64,000 nt of DNA from Streptomyces aureocirculatus. GTDB lineage: Bacteria; Actinomycetota; Actinomycetes; Streptomycetales; Streptomycetaceae. The notes below the pieces were generated by a model. That model saw nothing but the letters and a program-made list of their open reading frames with translations. It made no database searches and was not told where the DNA came from. The translations under genes and the position numbers were made by a program. This document shows, piece after piece, positions 49,513-58,306 of this stretch. The stretch is from assembly GCF_000720475.1 (NCBI RefSeq), contig NZ_JOAP01000020.1, positions 62,001 to 126,000 on the forward strand, read 5' to 3'. The stretch's first letter is position 1; every line of letters starts with the position of its first letter.

Positions 49513-50547
49513 TCAGCCTCCGTCGATCTCCGTGAGCCGCACCACCCTCCGTTCCGCCCGGGAGAGCTCGCACGCCTCCGCGATCCGCAACGCGTGCAGC
49601 GCCTCGCGCCCGTCGCACGGGTTGGCCCGCTCGCCCCGCACGACCTCCACGAAGGCGGCGAGCTCCGCCTCGTACGCGGGCGCGAACCGCTCCAGGAAGC
49701 CGGGCCACGGCTTGTCGGGGGCTGCGGGCCCGTTCGGCTCGGTGGAGGTGATCGGGGTGCGGTCGTCCAGGCCGACGGCCAGTTGGTCGGCCTCGCCCGC
49801 GAGTTCCATGCGGACGTCGTACCCCGCGCCGTTGCAGCGGGTGGCCGTCGCCGTGACGAGGGTGCCGTCGTCGAGGGTGAGCAGCACCGCGGCCGTGTCG
49901 ACGTCGCCCGCCGTGCGGAACATGAGGGGCCCGGCGTCGGAACCGGTCGCGTACACCTCCACGACCTCCCGGCCCGTCACCCAGCGCACGATGTCGAAGT
50001 CGTGCACGAGACAGTCGCGGTAGAGGCCGCCGGAGAGCGGCAGATAGGCGGCGGGCGGCGGCGCCGGGTCCGACGTCATGGCCCGCACCGTGTGCAGCCG
50101 CCCGAGCCGGCCCGCCCGCACCGCCTCGCGCGCCGCCGCGTACCCGGCGTCGAAGCGCCGCTGGAAGCCGAGCTGGAGCACGGTGCCCGCGGCTTCGACC
50201 TCGGCGAGCGCGGCCAGGGTGCCCGGCAGGTCGAGCGCGATGGGCTTCTCGCAGAACACCGGCAGGCCCGCCCGCGCCGCCCTGCCGATCAGCTCCGCGT
50301 GCGCCGCCGTCGCCGCCGTGATCACCAGGGCGTCCACCGGGGGCCCCGCGGGCGACCCGCCCGGAGCCCCCGCCTCGAAGAGGGCGTCCACCGAAGGGGC
50401 CGTCACCGCTCCCACCCGGGCCGCGAGGTCCGCCGCCCGCGCGGCGTCCACGTCCGCGACCACGAGCGACTCCACGTCCGGGTGACGGGCGAGGACCGCC
50501 GAGTGGAAAGTGCCGATACGTCCGGTGCCGATCAGTCCGATGCGCAT
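49513..50547 (-). CDS. Gfo/Idh/MocA-family NAD(P)-dependent dehydrogenase
   Basis: A 344-residue oxidoreductase similar to myo-inositol 2-dehydrogenases. The Rossmann start is MRIGLIGTGRIGTFHSAVLA, followed by LVITAATAAHAELIGRAARA and the hallmark FCEKPIALDLPGTL. The catalytic-region GLYRDCLVHDFDIVRWVTGR contains the conserved D-x-x-x-HD-x-D. ATG 50547 is preferred because AGGTGGG lies just upstream. A perfect TTGTCCTGACAA dyad lies 41 bp before the start, suggesting GntR-type control. No other inositol-catabolism genes are adjacent, so the sugar substrate is uncertain. Confidence 0.85.
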   Translation of the reverse strand: MRIGLIGTGRIGTFHSAVLARHPDVESLVVADVDAARAADLAARVGAVTAPSVDALFEAGAPGGSPAGPPVDALVITAATAAHAELIGRAARAGLPVFCEKPIALDLPGTLAALAEVEAAGTVLQLGFQRRFDAGYAAAREAVRAGRLGRLHTVRAMTSDPAPPPAAYLPLSGGLYRDCLVHDFDIVRWVTGREVVEVYATGSDAGPLMFRTAGDVDTAAVLLTLDDGTLVTATATRCNGAGYDVRMELAGEADQLAVGLDDRTPITSTEPNGPAAPDKPWPGFLERFAPAYEAELAAFVEVVRGERANPCDGREALHALRIAEACELSRAERRVVRLTEIDGG

Positions 50548-50588
50548 GGGGCCCACCTTCGCCACGCGCCCGCGCACCTGTCAATGGT

Positions 50589-50600
50589 TTGTCCTGACAA
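50589..50600. promoter_or_regulatory. TTGTC-CT-GACAA dyad upstream of the dehydrogenase
   Basis: This perfect 5+2+5 palindrome lies in the dehydrogenase promoter region. The same 12 bases recur at 55039-55050, followed in both places by CA-x-AA sequence. Its form resembles GntR-family operators. Confidence 0.5.
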
Positions 50601-50642
50601 CATAACGCGGTGCCGTCCCCGGCTGTTTCCGGTTGCGCGGTG

Positions 50643-51827
50643 CTACGGCACGGCCGGGGTCGGGGCCGGGGGTACCCAGCGGTGCGTGCGCGGCGCCTGC
50701 GAACGTACGCCGTACTCGCCCTTGAGCTCCTCCGGGATCGCGTACTGCATGACCCTGCCGCGGGTGAGCGATGCCAGTTCGAAGGTGGTGAGCAGGCTGC
50801 CTGCCTTGTCCAGTGCCCACTCGGCGAGCGGGCTGCTGTCCTCCACCGTTTCCAGCAGGCCGAGCACGACAGGCACGGCCTTGGCGGCGGTGTCCCAGGG
50901 GCTGCGCGGGATCTGGAGCCAGTCGGCGATGGTGGGGCCGACGAGGAAGCGGATGGTGGCGGGGACGATGGGGTCGAAGAGGGTGCCGGGGACGACGTCC
51001 TCGTACATCCGCATCAGTTGGTTGTTCAGGCGTACCCCGTCCTCGGTCGGGCCGAGGTTGCGGGCGAGGTAGAGGTCGGCGAACGCGCGGGCCTCGGTGA
51101 GGTTGTCGGGGGCGGCCTCCATGTCGCAGCCCAGGATGGATCCGACGACCCGCCACGCGTAGTAGTAGGCCTCCGCGCCCTCGTCGCTCATGTGGATGCC
51201 GAGCCGGTGCATGGCGTCAAGGACGAGGATCGAGAAGCAGATCTGCCCGCCGATCAGGTCCTCCTGGCAGAGCGGGACACCGTCCTTGGCGGTGTCCCAG
51301 CGCCCGGACGCGGTGAGGTGGTGGCGTACGGACGCGTGCAGCAGCCGGACCTTCTGGGCGGCCGGGATGAACTTGCTGCCCTCCTCGAAGGCGTTGGTCT
51401 GCATCAGGTACGTGACGAACTGGCCGGTGTTCGCCATCCGGCGGGAGGGGTAGTCCATCGAGTGCGTGGAGGCGAGGAGTTTGGCGACGCGCGGCACCGC
51501 GTAGGTGGTCGGCATGGCGGCGAAGGACAGACCGGTGTTGATGTGCGCGGCGTTGTCCATGAAGAACAGCCGGGCGCGCTCCATGATGTCCCAGTCCACC
51601 CACTTCGGCGGCATACCCGTGGTCTCCAGGAACGAGGCGGCCGACTGCGGCAGCCCGTCGGGGAGTTTGTGCCCTGCGGTGCTGAAGAAGCGCATGAGGG
51701 TGTTGAAGTCCCGTACCTCCCCGCGCTCGAACATGGCGGCCACGGTCGCGTCCGCGAGTGGGTCACCCTGGTCGCGCAGTTCGTCGAGCGTCGCGTCGGT
51801 GTAGTGCTTCGGGGTCTCGGTGGTCAC
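50643..51827 (-). CDS. MpaB-family oxygenase (DUF2236)
   Basis: A 394-residue, largely helical protein of the oxygenase MpaB / latex-clearing-protein-like family. Family stretches include WVDWDIMERARLFFMDNAAH, INTGLSFAAMPTTYAVPRVA, RRMANTGQFVTYLMQ, RLLHASVRHHLTASGRWDTA with candidate haem-ligand His residues, and ICFSILVLDAMHRLGI. Members are b-type haem oxygenases or related enzymes. GTG 51827 is chosen because AGGAG lies six bases before it. It follows the polyprenyl-synthase gene across about 170 bp of simple repeats, so may act on a polyprenyl product. That link is inference. Confidence 0.82.
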   Translation of the reverse strand: MTTETPKHYTDATLDELRDQGDPLADATVAAMFERGEVRDFNTLMRFFSTAGHKLPDGLPQSAASFLETTGMPPKWVDWDIMERARLFFMDNAAHINTGLSFAAMPTTYAVPRVAKLLASTHSMDYPSRRMANTGQFVTYLMQTNAFEEGSKFIPAAQKVRLLHASVRHHLTASGRWDTAKDGVPLCQEDLIGGQICFSILVLDAMHRLGIHMSDEGAEAYYYAWRVVGSILGCDMEAAPDNLTEARAFADLYLARNLGPTEDGVRLNNQLMRMYEDVVPGTLFDPIVPATIRFLVGPTIADWLQIPRSPWDTAAKAVPVVLGLLETVEDSSPLAEWALDKAGSLLTTFELASLTRGRVMQYAIPEELKGEYGVRSQAPRTHRWVPPAPTPAVP

Positions 51828-51840
51828 GGGATGCTCCTGT

Positions 51841-51985
51841 GTGGCGTGTGGCGTGTGGCGTGCGGCGTGTGGCCAGTGGCGTGTGGCGTGCGGGGCGTGT
51901 GCGAGTGGTGCTCGTACATCGGACGGGTCTCGGTCCGGAGGCCGGTGCGGGGGCCGGTGCAGGGGCCAGCGCGGGGGCCGGTGCG
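51841..51985. repeat. Simple-sequence repeats between polyprenyl synthase and MpaB genes
   Basis: Two low-complexity tracts: repeats of GTGTGGC/GTGCGGC (51841-51900), and repeats of GGGGCCGGTGC (about 51940-51985). They contain no gene and separate the two genes on the minus strand. Slippage may generate variable spacing. Confidence 0.7.
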
Positions 51986-51994
51986 GGGGCGGAC

Positions 51995-53143
51995 TCACCA
52001 CGTCCGGTCGGCCGCCGATGCGGCCAACTCGCGCAGCGCCGAGCGTGCTTCGAGCGGCAGCGCCACGGAGTCCAGGGCGCTGTGGGCCGCCGTCATGCGC
52101 TCCGAGATCATTTCCTCGATGCTCCCGCGCGCCCCGCACTCGTCCATCAGCCGCCGTACGAGTGCCGCGTCGGATTCGTCGAGGGCGGGGTTGCCGAGGG
52201 TCTTCTCCAGCAGATGGCGGTCGTCGGGGCCCAGCAGGGAGAGGGTCGTGGCGAGCAGCGCGGTCGGTTTGCGGTCCCGCAGGTCGTCCAGGTTCGACTT
52301 GCCGGTTTCGGCGGGGTCGCCGAAGGTCCCGATCAGGTCGTCGCGGAGCTGGAAGGCCTCGCCGAGCGGCAGCCCGTACGCCGTGAAGGCCTTCGTCACC
52401 CGCGGGGAGGCGCCGCCGAGGGCGGCGCCCATGTGCAGCGGCCGCTCCACCGTGTACTTGGCGGTCTTGTAGCGGGCGACCTCAAGCGATTCCGCGATCT
52501 CGGGTACGTCACTGCCGGTGCGCAGCACCTCCAGGAACTCGCCCGCGACGGTCTCACGCAGCAGTGTCGACCAGAGGGGCACCGTGCGCGCCACATACGC
52601 GCCGGGCAGACCGCACGTGGCGAAGACCTGGGCCGCGTAGCCCATCAGCAGATCGCCGAGCAGCATGGCGAGCGCGGCGGACCGCTCCTGCCGTACGGAG
52701 TCCTGCCGCACGGAGTCCTGCCGCACGGAGTCCTGCCGTCCGGAATCGTGCCGTCCGGAGTCCTGCCGTACGGAACCGGGATGCGGGTTTCCGGTGCCCC
52801 AGCGGTGCGCGCCGCCCTCGGCGAAGGCGACGTGTGCGGTGGGCAGTCCGTGCCGCAATCGGCTGTCGTCGATGATGTCGTCGTGCGTGCAAGCGGCGGC
52901 GTGCACCAGTTCCATGGCGGCCGCCGCCCTGATCACCCCGTCGCAGTCCGGCTGGCCCGAAGCCCGCCAGCCCCAGTACAGGAAGGCGGCGCGCACCCGC
53001 TTGCCACGGGTCAGCGAGCTGCGTAACTGGACGCACAGCGGCGCGAGTTCACCGGAGAGCCGCAGCAACTGGGCCTCCTCCTCGTCGACAAGGCGGTGCA
53101 AGTACGCGTCGATGCGCCGCCGGAACACCAGAGCGTCACGCAT
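51995..53143 (-). CDS. Polyprenyl synthetase (trans-isoprenyl diphosphate synthase) with repeat insertion
   Basis: A 382-residue isoprenyl diphosphate synthase. The first Asp-rich motif is DDIIDDSRLRHGLPTAH (DDxxD at 88-92), and the second is FQLRDDLIGTFGD; GKRVRAAFLYWGW and ARYKTAKYTVERPLHMGAAL are also typical. It extends allylic diphosphates with isopentenyl diphosphate. Between helices, residues 123-153 form an extra insertion of QDSVRQ-type repeats encoded by about six 15-bp tandem units (52686-52774), in a loop after the first motif. The ATG overlaps the upstream small gene's stop by eight bases, so they are coupled. Product chain length cannot be told with certainty. Confidence 0.87.
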   Translation of the reverse strand: MRDALVFRRRIDAYLHRLVDEEEAQLLRLSGELAPLCVQLRSSLTRGKRVRAAFLYWGWRASGQPDCDGVIRAAAAMELVHAAACTHDDIIDDSRLRHGLPTAHVAFAEGGAHRWGTGNPHPGSVRQDSGRHDSGRQDSVRQDSVRQDSVRQERSAALAMLLGDLLMGYAAQVFATCGLPGAYVARTVPLWSTLLRETVAGEFLEVLRTGSDVPEIAESLEVARYKTAKYTVERPLHMGAALGGASPRVTKAFTAYGLPLGEAFQLRDDLIGTFGDPAETGKSNLDDLRDRKPTALLATTLSLLGPDDRHLLEKTLGNPALDESDAALVRRLMDECGARGSIEEMISERMTAAHSALDSVALPLEARSALRELAASAADRTW

Positions 53144-53513
53144 GGGGCGGCACCGCCTGGTCGGGCTGCGCGGCGCCCGCGGTACGTCCGCTCCGCTCGA
53201 TCGCGCGGCGGGCCATCAGCTCCAGGTAGTTGTCGCTGTCCGCGGCGGCCACGCGCCGCGAGGCGAGCTCCCCGCGCGCCTTCAAGTCCCGCATCCCGTC
53301 CGCGACCAGCTCACGCAGATCCGATCGTCGCGCCGCGCCCTGGCCCCCGGCTGCCGCCTGTCGCAGTTGGTCGAGCACGAGATCGACGGCCCCCAGCGCG
53401 AGCACGCCGACCTGTTCCAGGGTGGCGAACGGATTCCACGGTGCCTGCTGCGCCTGATGTGTCCGGTCCTGCGGTTGTCCGGTCATGGTCTGGTCCTGCG
53501 GTTGTCCGGTCAT
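53136..53513 (-). CDS. Small helical protein upstream of polyprenyl synthase
   Basis: A 125-residue hypothetical protein. The first residues contain a duplicated MTGQPQDQT / MTGQPQDRT segment from a 27-bp repeat, so the second ATG (53486) may be the real start. The body is amphipathic helix: WNPFATLEQVGVLALGAVDL, VLDQLRQAAAGGQGAARRSD, LRELVADGMRDLKARGELAS. It overlaps the polyprenyl-synthase start by eight bases and is presumably co-translated. I do not recognise a family; a membrane-surface or enzyme-partner role is possible. Confidence 0.6.
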   Translation of the reverse strand: MTGQPQDQTMTGQPQDRTHQAQQAPWNPFATLEQVGVLALGAVDLVLDQLRQAAAGGQGAARRSDLRELVADGMRDLKARGELASRRVAAADSDNYLELMARRAIERSGRTAGAAQPDQAVPPHA

Positions 53514-53762
53514 GCCCGGTGCCCCTCTGCCGACAGATCGCCAAGAAGTGTCCAGTCAAACGGCCGGGAGCGTGGCCCTGTCCCCCGTTTGCTCACTCCT
53601 CCCTCGTCAGAGCGGTGCGATTACCTCTCACGGGTGAACCGTCCCCGGACGTCCCGCGCCGCGCTCCGCATGCCGCCGGGGGCAAAATGCCGGACACTTC
53701 CTATATGGGTGTCGGCATGGGTGTCGGCGTGGGTCGCGCGGGCCTTCGTGAGGGTGTCCGGC

Positions 53763-54728
53763 GTGCTTGAGGTCCCGCTCTGGCTGTGGGTGGCGTTCGC
53801 CGCGACGGTGGTCGTGTCGCTGGCGGTGGATCTGCTGGCTCACCGCACCGCGCACGTCATCGGTTTCAAGGAGGCGGCCGCCTGGAGCGCCCTGTGGGTG
53901 AGCCTCGCCCTGATCTTCGGCGCCGTCGTCTTCCTCGTACTCGGCACCACGGCCGGTACCGAGTACACGACGGCCTGGCTGCTGGAGAAGAGTCTGTCGG
54001 TCGACAATCTCTTCGTCTTCGCCGTGATCTTCGCCTACTTCAAGGTGCCCCGCGCCTACCAGCACCGCGTGCTGTTCTTCGGCGTCATCGGCGCGCTCGT
54101 CTTCCGCGGGATCTTCCTCTCCCTCGGCGTGGCCGTGGTCAGCCGCTTCACCGCGGTGCTGTTCGTCTTCGCGGCTGTGCTCTTCTACAGCACCTACAAA
54201 CTCCTCAAGGACGAGGAGGAGAACTTCGACCCCGGCAAGAGCTTCGCCGTGCGGCTGCTCCGCAGGATCGTCCCGGTGCGGGACGAGTACGCCGGGGCGA
54301 AGTTCTTCGTCAAGGAGGCGGGCAAGAGGATGGCGACCCCGCTGCTCGCGGTGGTCGCGGCCATCGAGGCCGCCGACCTGGTCTTCGCCGTCGACAGCGT
54401 CCCCGCCGTCCTCGCGGTCAGCGACGACGCCTTCATCGTCTACACCAGCAACGCGTTCGCGATCCTCGGCCTGCGGGCCCTGTACTTCATGCTCGCGGGC
54501 CTCCTGGACCGCTTCCACCACCTGAGCAAGGGCTTGGCGATCATCCTCGCCTTCATCGGTGTGAAGCTCATCCTGCAGGCGTCCCACAAGATGATCAGCC
54601 CGCGCATCCCGGAGATCCCCACGCCGGTCAGCCTCGGGGTCATCGTCGTCGTCCTGACGGCTTCCGTGGTGCTCAGCCTCAGAAGACCCCCTGAGCCCCC
54701 CACTGCTTCCTCGGACCGGGATGCTTGA
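53763..54728 (+). CDS. TerC-family integral membrane protein
   Basis: A 321-residue protein with about nine membrane helices. The Asp-containing signatures SLSVDNLFVFAVIFAYFKVP and EAADLVFAVDSVPAVLAVSD, plus the end helix LAIILAFIGVKLILQASHK, match TerC/Alx-like proteins, implicated in metal (manganese) export and tellurite resistance. GTG 53763 is chosen because it begins the first helix (MLEVPLWLWVAFAATVVVSL) and AGGG lies eight bases upstream; a long upstream extension of the frame is not credible. No other ter genes are present. Confidence 0.9.
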   Translation: MLEVPLWLWVAFAATVVVSLAVDLLAHRTAHVIGFKEAAAWSALWVSLALIFGAVVFLVLGTTAGTEYTTAWLLEKSLSVDNLFVFAVIFAYFKVPRAYQHRVLFFGVIGALVFRGIFLSLGVAVVSRFTAVLFVFAAVLFYSTYKLLKDEEENFDPGKSFAVRLLRRIVPVRDEYAGAKFFVKEAGKRMATPLLAVVAAIEAADLVFAVDSVPAVLAVSDDAFIVYTSNAFAILGLRALYFMLAGLLDRFHHLSKGLAIILAFIGVKLILQASHKMISPRIPEIPTPVSLGVIVVVLTASVVLSLRRPPEPPTASSDRDA

Positions 54729-54816
54729 CGCCACCCGGGCGCGCCCGCACGCTCGCCCCGCCCGGCGAGGAGGCGGAGCACTTTCCAGAACGCCAATACG
54801 GGCATATCGTAAATAA

Positions 54817-55047
54817 ATGGTCAAAAGAACGCGTAAACCCGAAGCGTATGTGTGCCCGGCCTGCAAGCAGTCCGTGCCGGTCGCGGTCCACCGCCACAAG
54901 TCCCTCGGCGTAGTCGTTCCCGTATGGGGTCCGGGCGCGTGCCAGAACCGCGACTGCTCCGACTTCCGCCTCGACCCCAGAAGCAAGCACCCCCCGGGAC
55001 CGGCGGACGAGTCGCAGGCAAGCCCACGCCGCTCCAGTTTGTCCTGA
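54817..55047 (+). CDS. Small zinc-ribbon-like protein
   Basis: A 76-residue protein with basic start MVKRTRKPEAYVCPACKQSV and a second cysteine pair in GACQNRDCSDFRLD; CxxC plus C-x4-C suggests a zinc ribbon. The C-terminal 20 residues are Pro/Ser-rich. The upstream 25 bases are AT-rich (CATATCGTAAATAA) with no clear Shine-Dalgarno sequence. Codon use in the body is chromosome-like, so I think it real, but no function is known. Its last codons overlap the second TTGTCCTGACAA dyad. Confidence 0.55.
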   Translation: MVKRTRKPEAYVCPACKQSVPVAVHRHKSLGVVVPVWGPGACQNRDCSDFRLDPRSKHPPGPADESQASPRRSSLS

Positions 55048-55050
55048 CAA
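55039..55050. promoter_or_regulatory. Second copy of the TTGTCCTGACAA dyad
   Basis: The same 12-bp palindrome as at 50589 lies over the stop codon of the zinc-ribbon gene (TGA within it). Context in both copies reads TTTGTCCTGACAACA-x-AAC. Either a second regulator site or a short repeated element at the edge of the accessory region. Confidence 0.4.
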
Positions 55051-55090
55051 CAGAACTTACGAGATGGTGGCTGCTTCTCCGGCGGTCCCG

Positions 55091-55891
55091 TTACTGCTCG
55101 TGACTGATCGGTCCCAGGGCCTCCGCGATCTGTTGGACTTCGTGGCGCCACTGAGCGGCGTCGGCACTGTCCACCCGGCCGGTCAGCAGTTCCGATCCGT
55201 CTTGGAGTACACGCTGCAGAGCGAGCGCGGCCGACGTGTGGAGGGCCAACGGAAGTTGCGGCAGCAGTTCTCCGGGTCCGTTCCTGGTATCGCTCTCGCG
55301 GACGAAGCCAGCATTCCAGCAGAAACTGACAAACGCCGTGACGGCGTCGAGGTCGCGCAGCAGGTGCGCTGAGCGAAGTGGCGGAGGCTGGGCAGTTCGG
55401 TAGTGGCGCTGGCTGCTTCGATCCATTCGGGGAGTCGGTCGCCTTGCAGGTGAGTGAGCATGTGGACGAAGGAGCGCACGTGCTCGGCGAGTGATGTCAG
55501 TTCGGGGCAGTTGGCCAAGGCGGCTTTGAGATGGATCCGGTCGCCTTCGGGCAGCGCGTCGGGGTGTGTGAGGATCCAGCGCGTGACGGCGTGGGCCGAT
55601 GGCGGTCGGGGGCCGACCGGTCGGGGACCGACCGGTTGGGGCTTGCCGCGAAGAGTCCTGCTGACGTAGTCACGAACGCTGGCGTATCCGCGTGGATAGC
55701 CCTGTTCCTTGATCTCCTCCCATAGTTTCCAGGCATTGGTGCAGCCTTCCTGCCAGCGCTGGCCGATGTAGGGCTTGTAGTCGTCGAGCCTGGTCGCACG
55801 GCTTTGCCACTGGCCGGTGAACATCTCCTCCTGGGGTGGTGGCGCGGGCGAAGCGCAAGATCGTGTTGAGGGTCATGCGGTTCCTCTGGCC
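55091..55891 (-). pseudogene. ISL3-family transposase relic with frameshifts
   Basis: Pieces of one transposase appear in three frames on the minus strand. RMTLNTILRFARATTPGG lies near 55891-55826. Then TRLDDYKPYIGQRWQEGCTN, AWKLWEEIKEQGYPRGYASV and HAVTRWILTHPDALP run to about 55370. After a shift, LLRDLDAVTAFVSFCWNAG follows. This order is that of ISL3 transposase C-terminal halves. The normal end (VEGxxNRxK) is missing; instead the frame continues as FVRESDTRNGPGELLPQ to a stop at 55091, which may be part of another broken gene. No terminal inverted repeats are apparent. Confidence 0.75.
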
Positions 55892-56298
55892 GCGCCGGCG
55901 TGGGGCGCAAGCAGCCGCGGTGCCGGTAGACGCATTTCTCGGCGGGCTGATGCGGTACACCCGCCCGATCTTCTGGCGACCGCACAGCAGGGGCTTCGCC
56001 ATCTCTGAGAGCAGAATAGTGCTGGCAGCCGCAGATATGATCGCTGAGGGGATCGGCCAGCCCGCCCTGACCCAGGTCCTCGACCTGACTCGGCGCGGGG
56101 GACCGGCGGTTTAGGGAGTGTCCGGCTGTCACGCCGCGGTGGACCGGCTCGCGCAGCGGTGTCCACAAGGTTCCGCCGGATGGGCCGTGCGGGCCCGAGG
56201 CCTCCTAACCCGTGATCACTGCGAGGGACTACGCTTGTTTGTACTGGCGAGCGAGCGGATGGCCTGATCGCGCTCCAGGCAAGCATTGGAGCCGTCTC
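55892..56298. other. Gene-poor stretch beside the IS relic
   Basis: No gene can be supported firmly in these 407 bases. A plus-strand frame (ATG 55875 to 56114, about 79 residues, MRFLWPRRRGAQAAAV...) is open but overlaps the transposase relic and has no ribosome-binding site or family I know. The remainder is the presumed promoter of the GAF-ANTAR gene. Confidence 0.35.
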
Positions 56299-57024
56299 AT
56301 GGACGTGCGGCAGAACACCGTGGCGTGGACGCGTGTCGTTGAGACTGCGAGTGCCGCCGACAGGCCAGTGGCGTTGCCGTCCGCTGTGACGGCCTGCGGC
56401 GAAGATGTGGGCGCGGACGGCATGGGGGTCTGCCTGATCACCTCGGGCCAGATCAGGACCGTGGCCTATGCCGCTGACGAGCGCAGTTATCGGCTGGAGG
56501 ACGCGCAGCTCGTGGCGGGGGAAGGCCCGTGCACCGAGGCATACCTGCAACGCCGGATCGTTGAAGTCGAGGTGCACCCCACCTCCAGGCGATGGCCCGT
56601 CTTTCTGCGGACGGCCGGTGAACTCGGCATCCGCCGCGTGGTGGCCGTACCGCTCCTGGTCGGCAACAACGTCCCGGTCGGCGCCGTGGACATCTACCAC
56701 ACCACCCACGCTTCCCTCAGGGCAGCGGACCGGGCCAGGCTTGAGGTATACGCCCGGATCCTCGCACTGCTGACCCTGGACGCCCACCCCGCACTTATCG
56801 GCTGGGAGCAAGCGGCCCCGGAGACGGGCCCCGTGGGCTATCCGCCCATCGTGCACCAGGCAGCCGGCGCGGCTGCGGAAGCCAGCAACGTTCCCGTCTC
56901 CGAAGCCCTGGCCCGCATGCGCGCCCACGCATTCAGCCACCAACAACTCCTCGAAGGCATCGCCCACGACATCCTCACCGGACAACTACGCCTTGAGGAA
57001 GACCGTGACACCCCACCCGGCTAG
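56299..57024 (+). CDS. GAF and ANTAR domain protein
   Basis: A 241-residue cytosolic regulator. A GAF domain occupies residues about 20-165 (MGVCLITSGQIRTVAYAADE, EGPCTEAYLQRRIVEVEV, ELGIRRVVAVPLLVGNNVPV, GAVDIYHTTH). The C-terminus is an ANTAR RNA-binding domain (ASNVPVSEALARMRAHAFSH, QQLLEGIAHDILTGQLRL). GAF senses a small ligand and ANTAR prevents transcription termination at paired RNA hairpins. The ATG at 56299 has GGAG eight bases upstream. No obvious target is adjacent; such proteins are numerous in Streptomyces. Confidence 0.87.
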   Translation: MDVRQNTVAWTRVVETASAADRPVALPSAVTACGEDVGADGMGVCLITSGQIRTVAYAADERSYRLEDAQLVAGEGPCTEAYLQRRIVEVEVHPTSRRWPVFLRTAGELGIRRVVAVPLLVGNNVPVGAVDIYHTTHASLRAADRARLEVYARILALLTLDAHPALIGWEQAAPETGPVGYPPIVHQAAGAAAEASNVPVSEALARMRAHAFSHQQLLEGIAHDILTGQLRLEEDRDTPPG

Positions 57025-57177
57025 TGCTCTGACCGCATAGGTCCGCCGGGTTGGTGGTCGTGGCGGTTGGATGTGCGGTGGTGCAACGATAGCGATGGCC
57101 GCCCTGGGACCGACGAGCCATTGATTCATTGCCACGAGCCCTGGTTCCAAGGCCTCAGAGTGCTGACGGGAGCTCCT

Positions 57178-57804
57178 ATGTCGGAACGGCCCGAAAAGGA
57201 AGTGCCGCGTATCCCCATGACCGCCGAGGAGATCGATGCGGCCCACGTGGTCGTGCCGTCCAAGCTCAACGGCCAGGTCACGCTGCGGGAGTACGACCCG
57301 CAGTGGCCCGCGGTCTTCGAGCGGGAGGCCGCCCGCATGCGTGAGTGCCTCGGCCATGTCGACCACCGGATCGAGCACGTCGGTTCCACGTCCGTGCCGG
57401 ACCTGCCCGCCAAGCCGGTCATCGACATGCTCGTGACCGTCCCCGATCCTGGCGACGAGGCATGCTACGTACCGGCCCTGGAGGGCCTTGGCTTCACGCT
57501 CGTCATCCGTGAACCCGAATGGTACGAGCACCGTGTACTGCGCAAGTACGGCCTCGATCCGAGCGCCGAATCAGCCAACCTGCACGTCCTGCCCGAGGGC
57601 TGCCAGGAAGTCGTCCGTATGCTGCGCTTCCGCGACCGACTGCGCACGGACAGCGGCGACCGCAAGCTTTACGCGGACGCCAAGTGGTCGCTGTCCCGGC
57701 AGTCCTGGGAGTACATGCAGAACTACGCCGATGCCAAGTCTGAGGTCGTCGCGGCGATCCTCGACCGGGCGATGGCGGGTGACAGTTCCGAGTCGGATGC
57801 GTAG
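57178..57804 (+). CDS. GrpB-family (UPF0157) nucleotidyltransferase-like protein
   Basis: A 208-residue protein. VTLREYDPQWPAVFEREAAR is the GrpB opening, and HVGSTSVPDLPAKPVIDM is the nucleotidyltransferase-fold GS-x-x-D-like motif. EWYEHRVLRKYG, NLHVLPEGCQEVVRMLRFRD and AKWSLSRQSWEYMQNYADAK complete the family. Members are related to Rel-type and aminoglycoside-type nucleotidyltransferases, with no settled reaction. ATG 57178 has GGGAG upstream. It stands alone in the accessory region. Confidence 0.85.
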   Translation: MSERPEKEVPRIPMTAEEIDAAHVVVPSKLNGQVTLREYDPQWPAVFEREAARMRECLGHVDHRIEHVGSTSVPDLPAKPVIDMLVTVPDPGDEACYVPALEGLGFTLVIREPEWYEHRVLRKYGLDPSAESANLHVLPEGCQEVVRMLRFRDRLRTDSGDRKLYADAKWSLSRQSWEYMQNYADAKSEVVAAILDRAMAGDSSESDA

Positions 57805-58306
57805 GGGGGCCGGGAGGTGACCTCAGGCGCAACTCCCCGGCAGCGTCGTCGAAAATGATCACTGGATGGCTGATCATGCGGACGCCCCACAGGCGGTCGT
57901 CACCCAGCGAGTGGCAGCCGTGGAAGTAACGGACTCGTGGGTGCGTGGTAGGTGGCGGACAGCCGGTTGGGGCGCCGTTGTTCGGTCCAGCACGAGCCCG
58001 CGCCGCATATCCCATCTCCCTCAACTCGGCAGACGTACACCGGCTCCCTGCACGCCGAACCGTCACAGCAGCTAGCCTCTCCCCGCCAGGGAACGGCACC
58101 CCACGTAGGGGGCCTTCTCTGCTGTGTCAGTGCCCGTGTACGTCTATGCCGCAGTGGCACCTCACTCACAGGTGTGAACGACTGGACGCATGGACGTTTC
58201 TGCACGCTTGGCACTTCCTAGGGTGGTGGTGTTGCCCCAGCCCCTGGTGACGGTCGGATGATCGTGAACTCTCTCGACGCAGAGGGATCTCCCCCTGGGA
58301 GCCGCC
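57805..58306. other. Gene-poor stretch with a possible coding relic
   Basis: These 502 bases contain no gene I can support. A minus-strand frame around 57850-57960 reads RVRYFHGCHSLGDDRLWGVR and ISHPVIIFDDAAGELRL, which has a protein-like look but no start signal or known relative. It may be a decayed gene end. The last 60 bases are the leader of the STAS gene. Confidence 0.35.

Noticed and set aside
55875..56114. A 79-residue plus-strand open frame
   Set aside because: It overlaps the ISL3 relic, has no ribosome-binding site and no known relatives; noted in the gap entry only.
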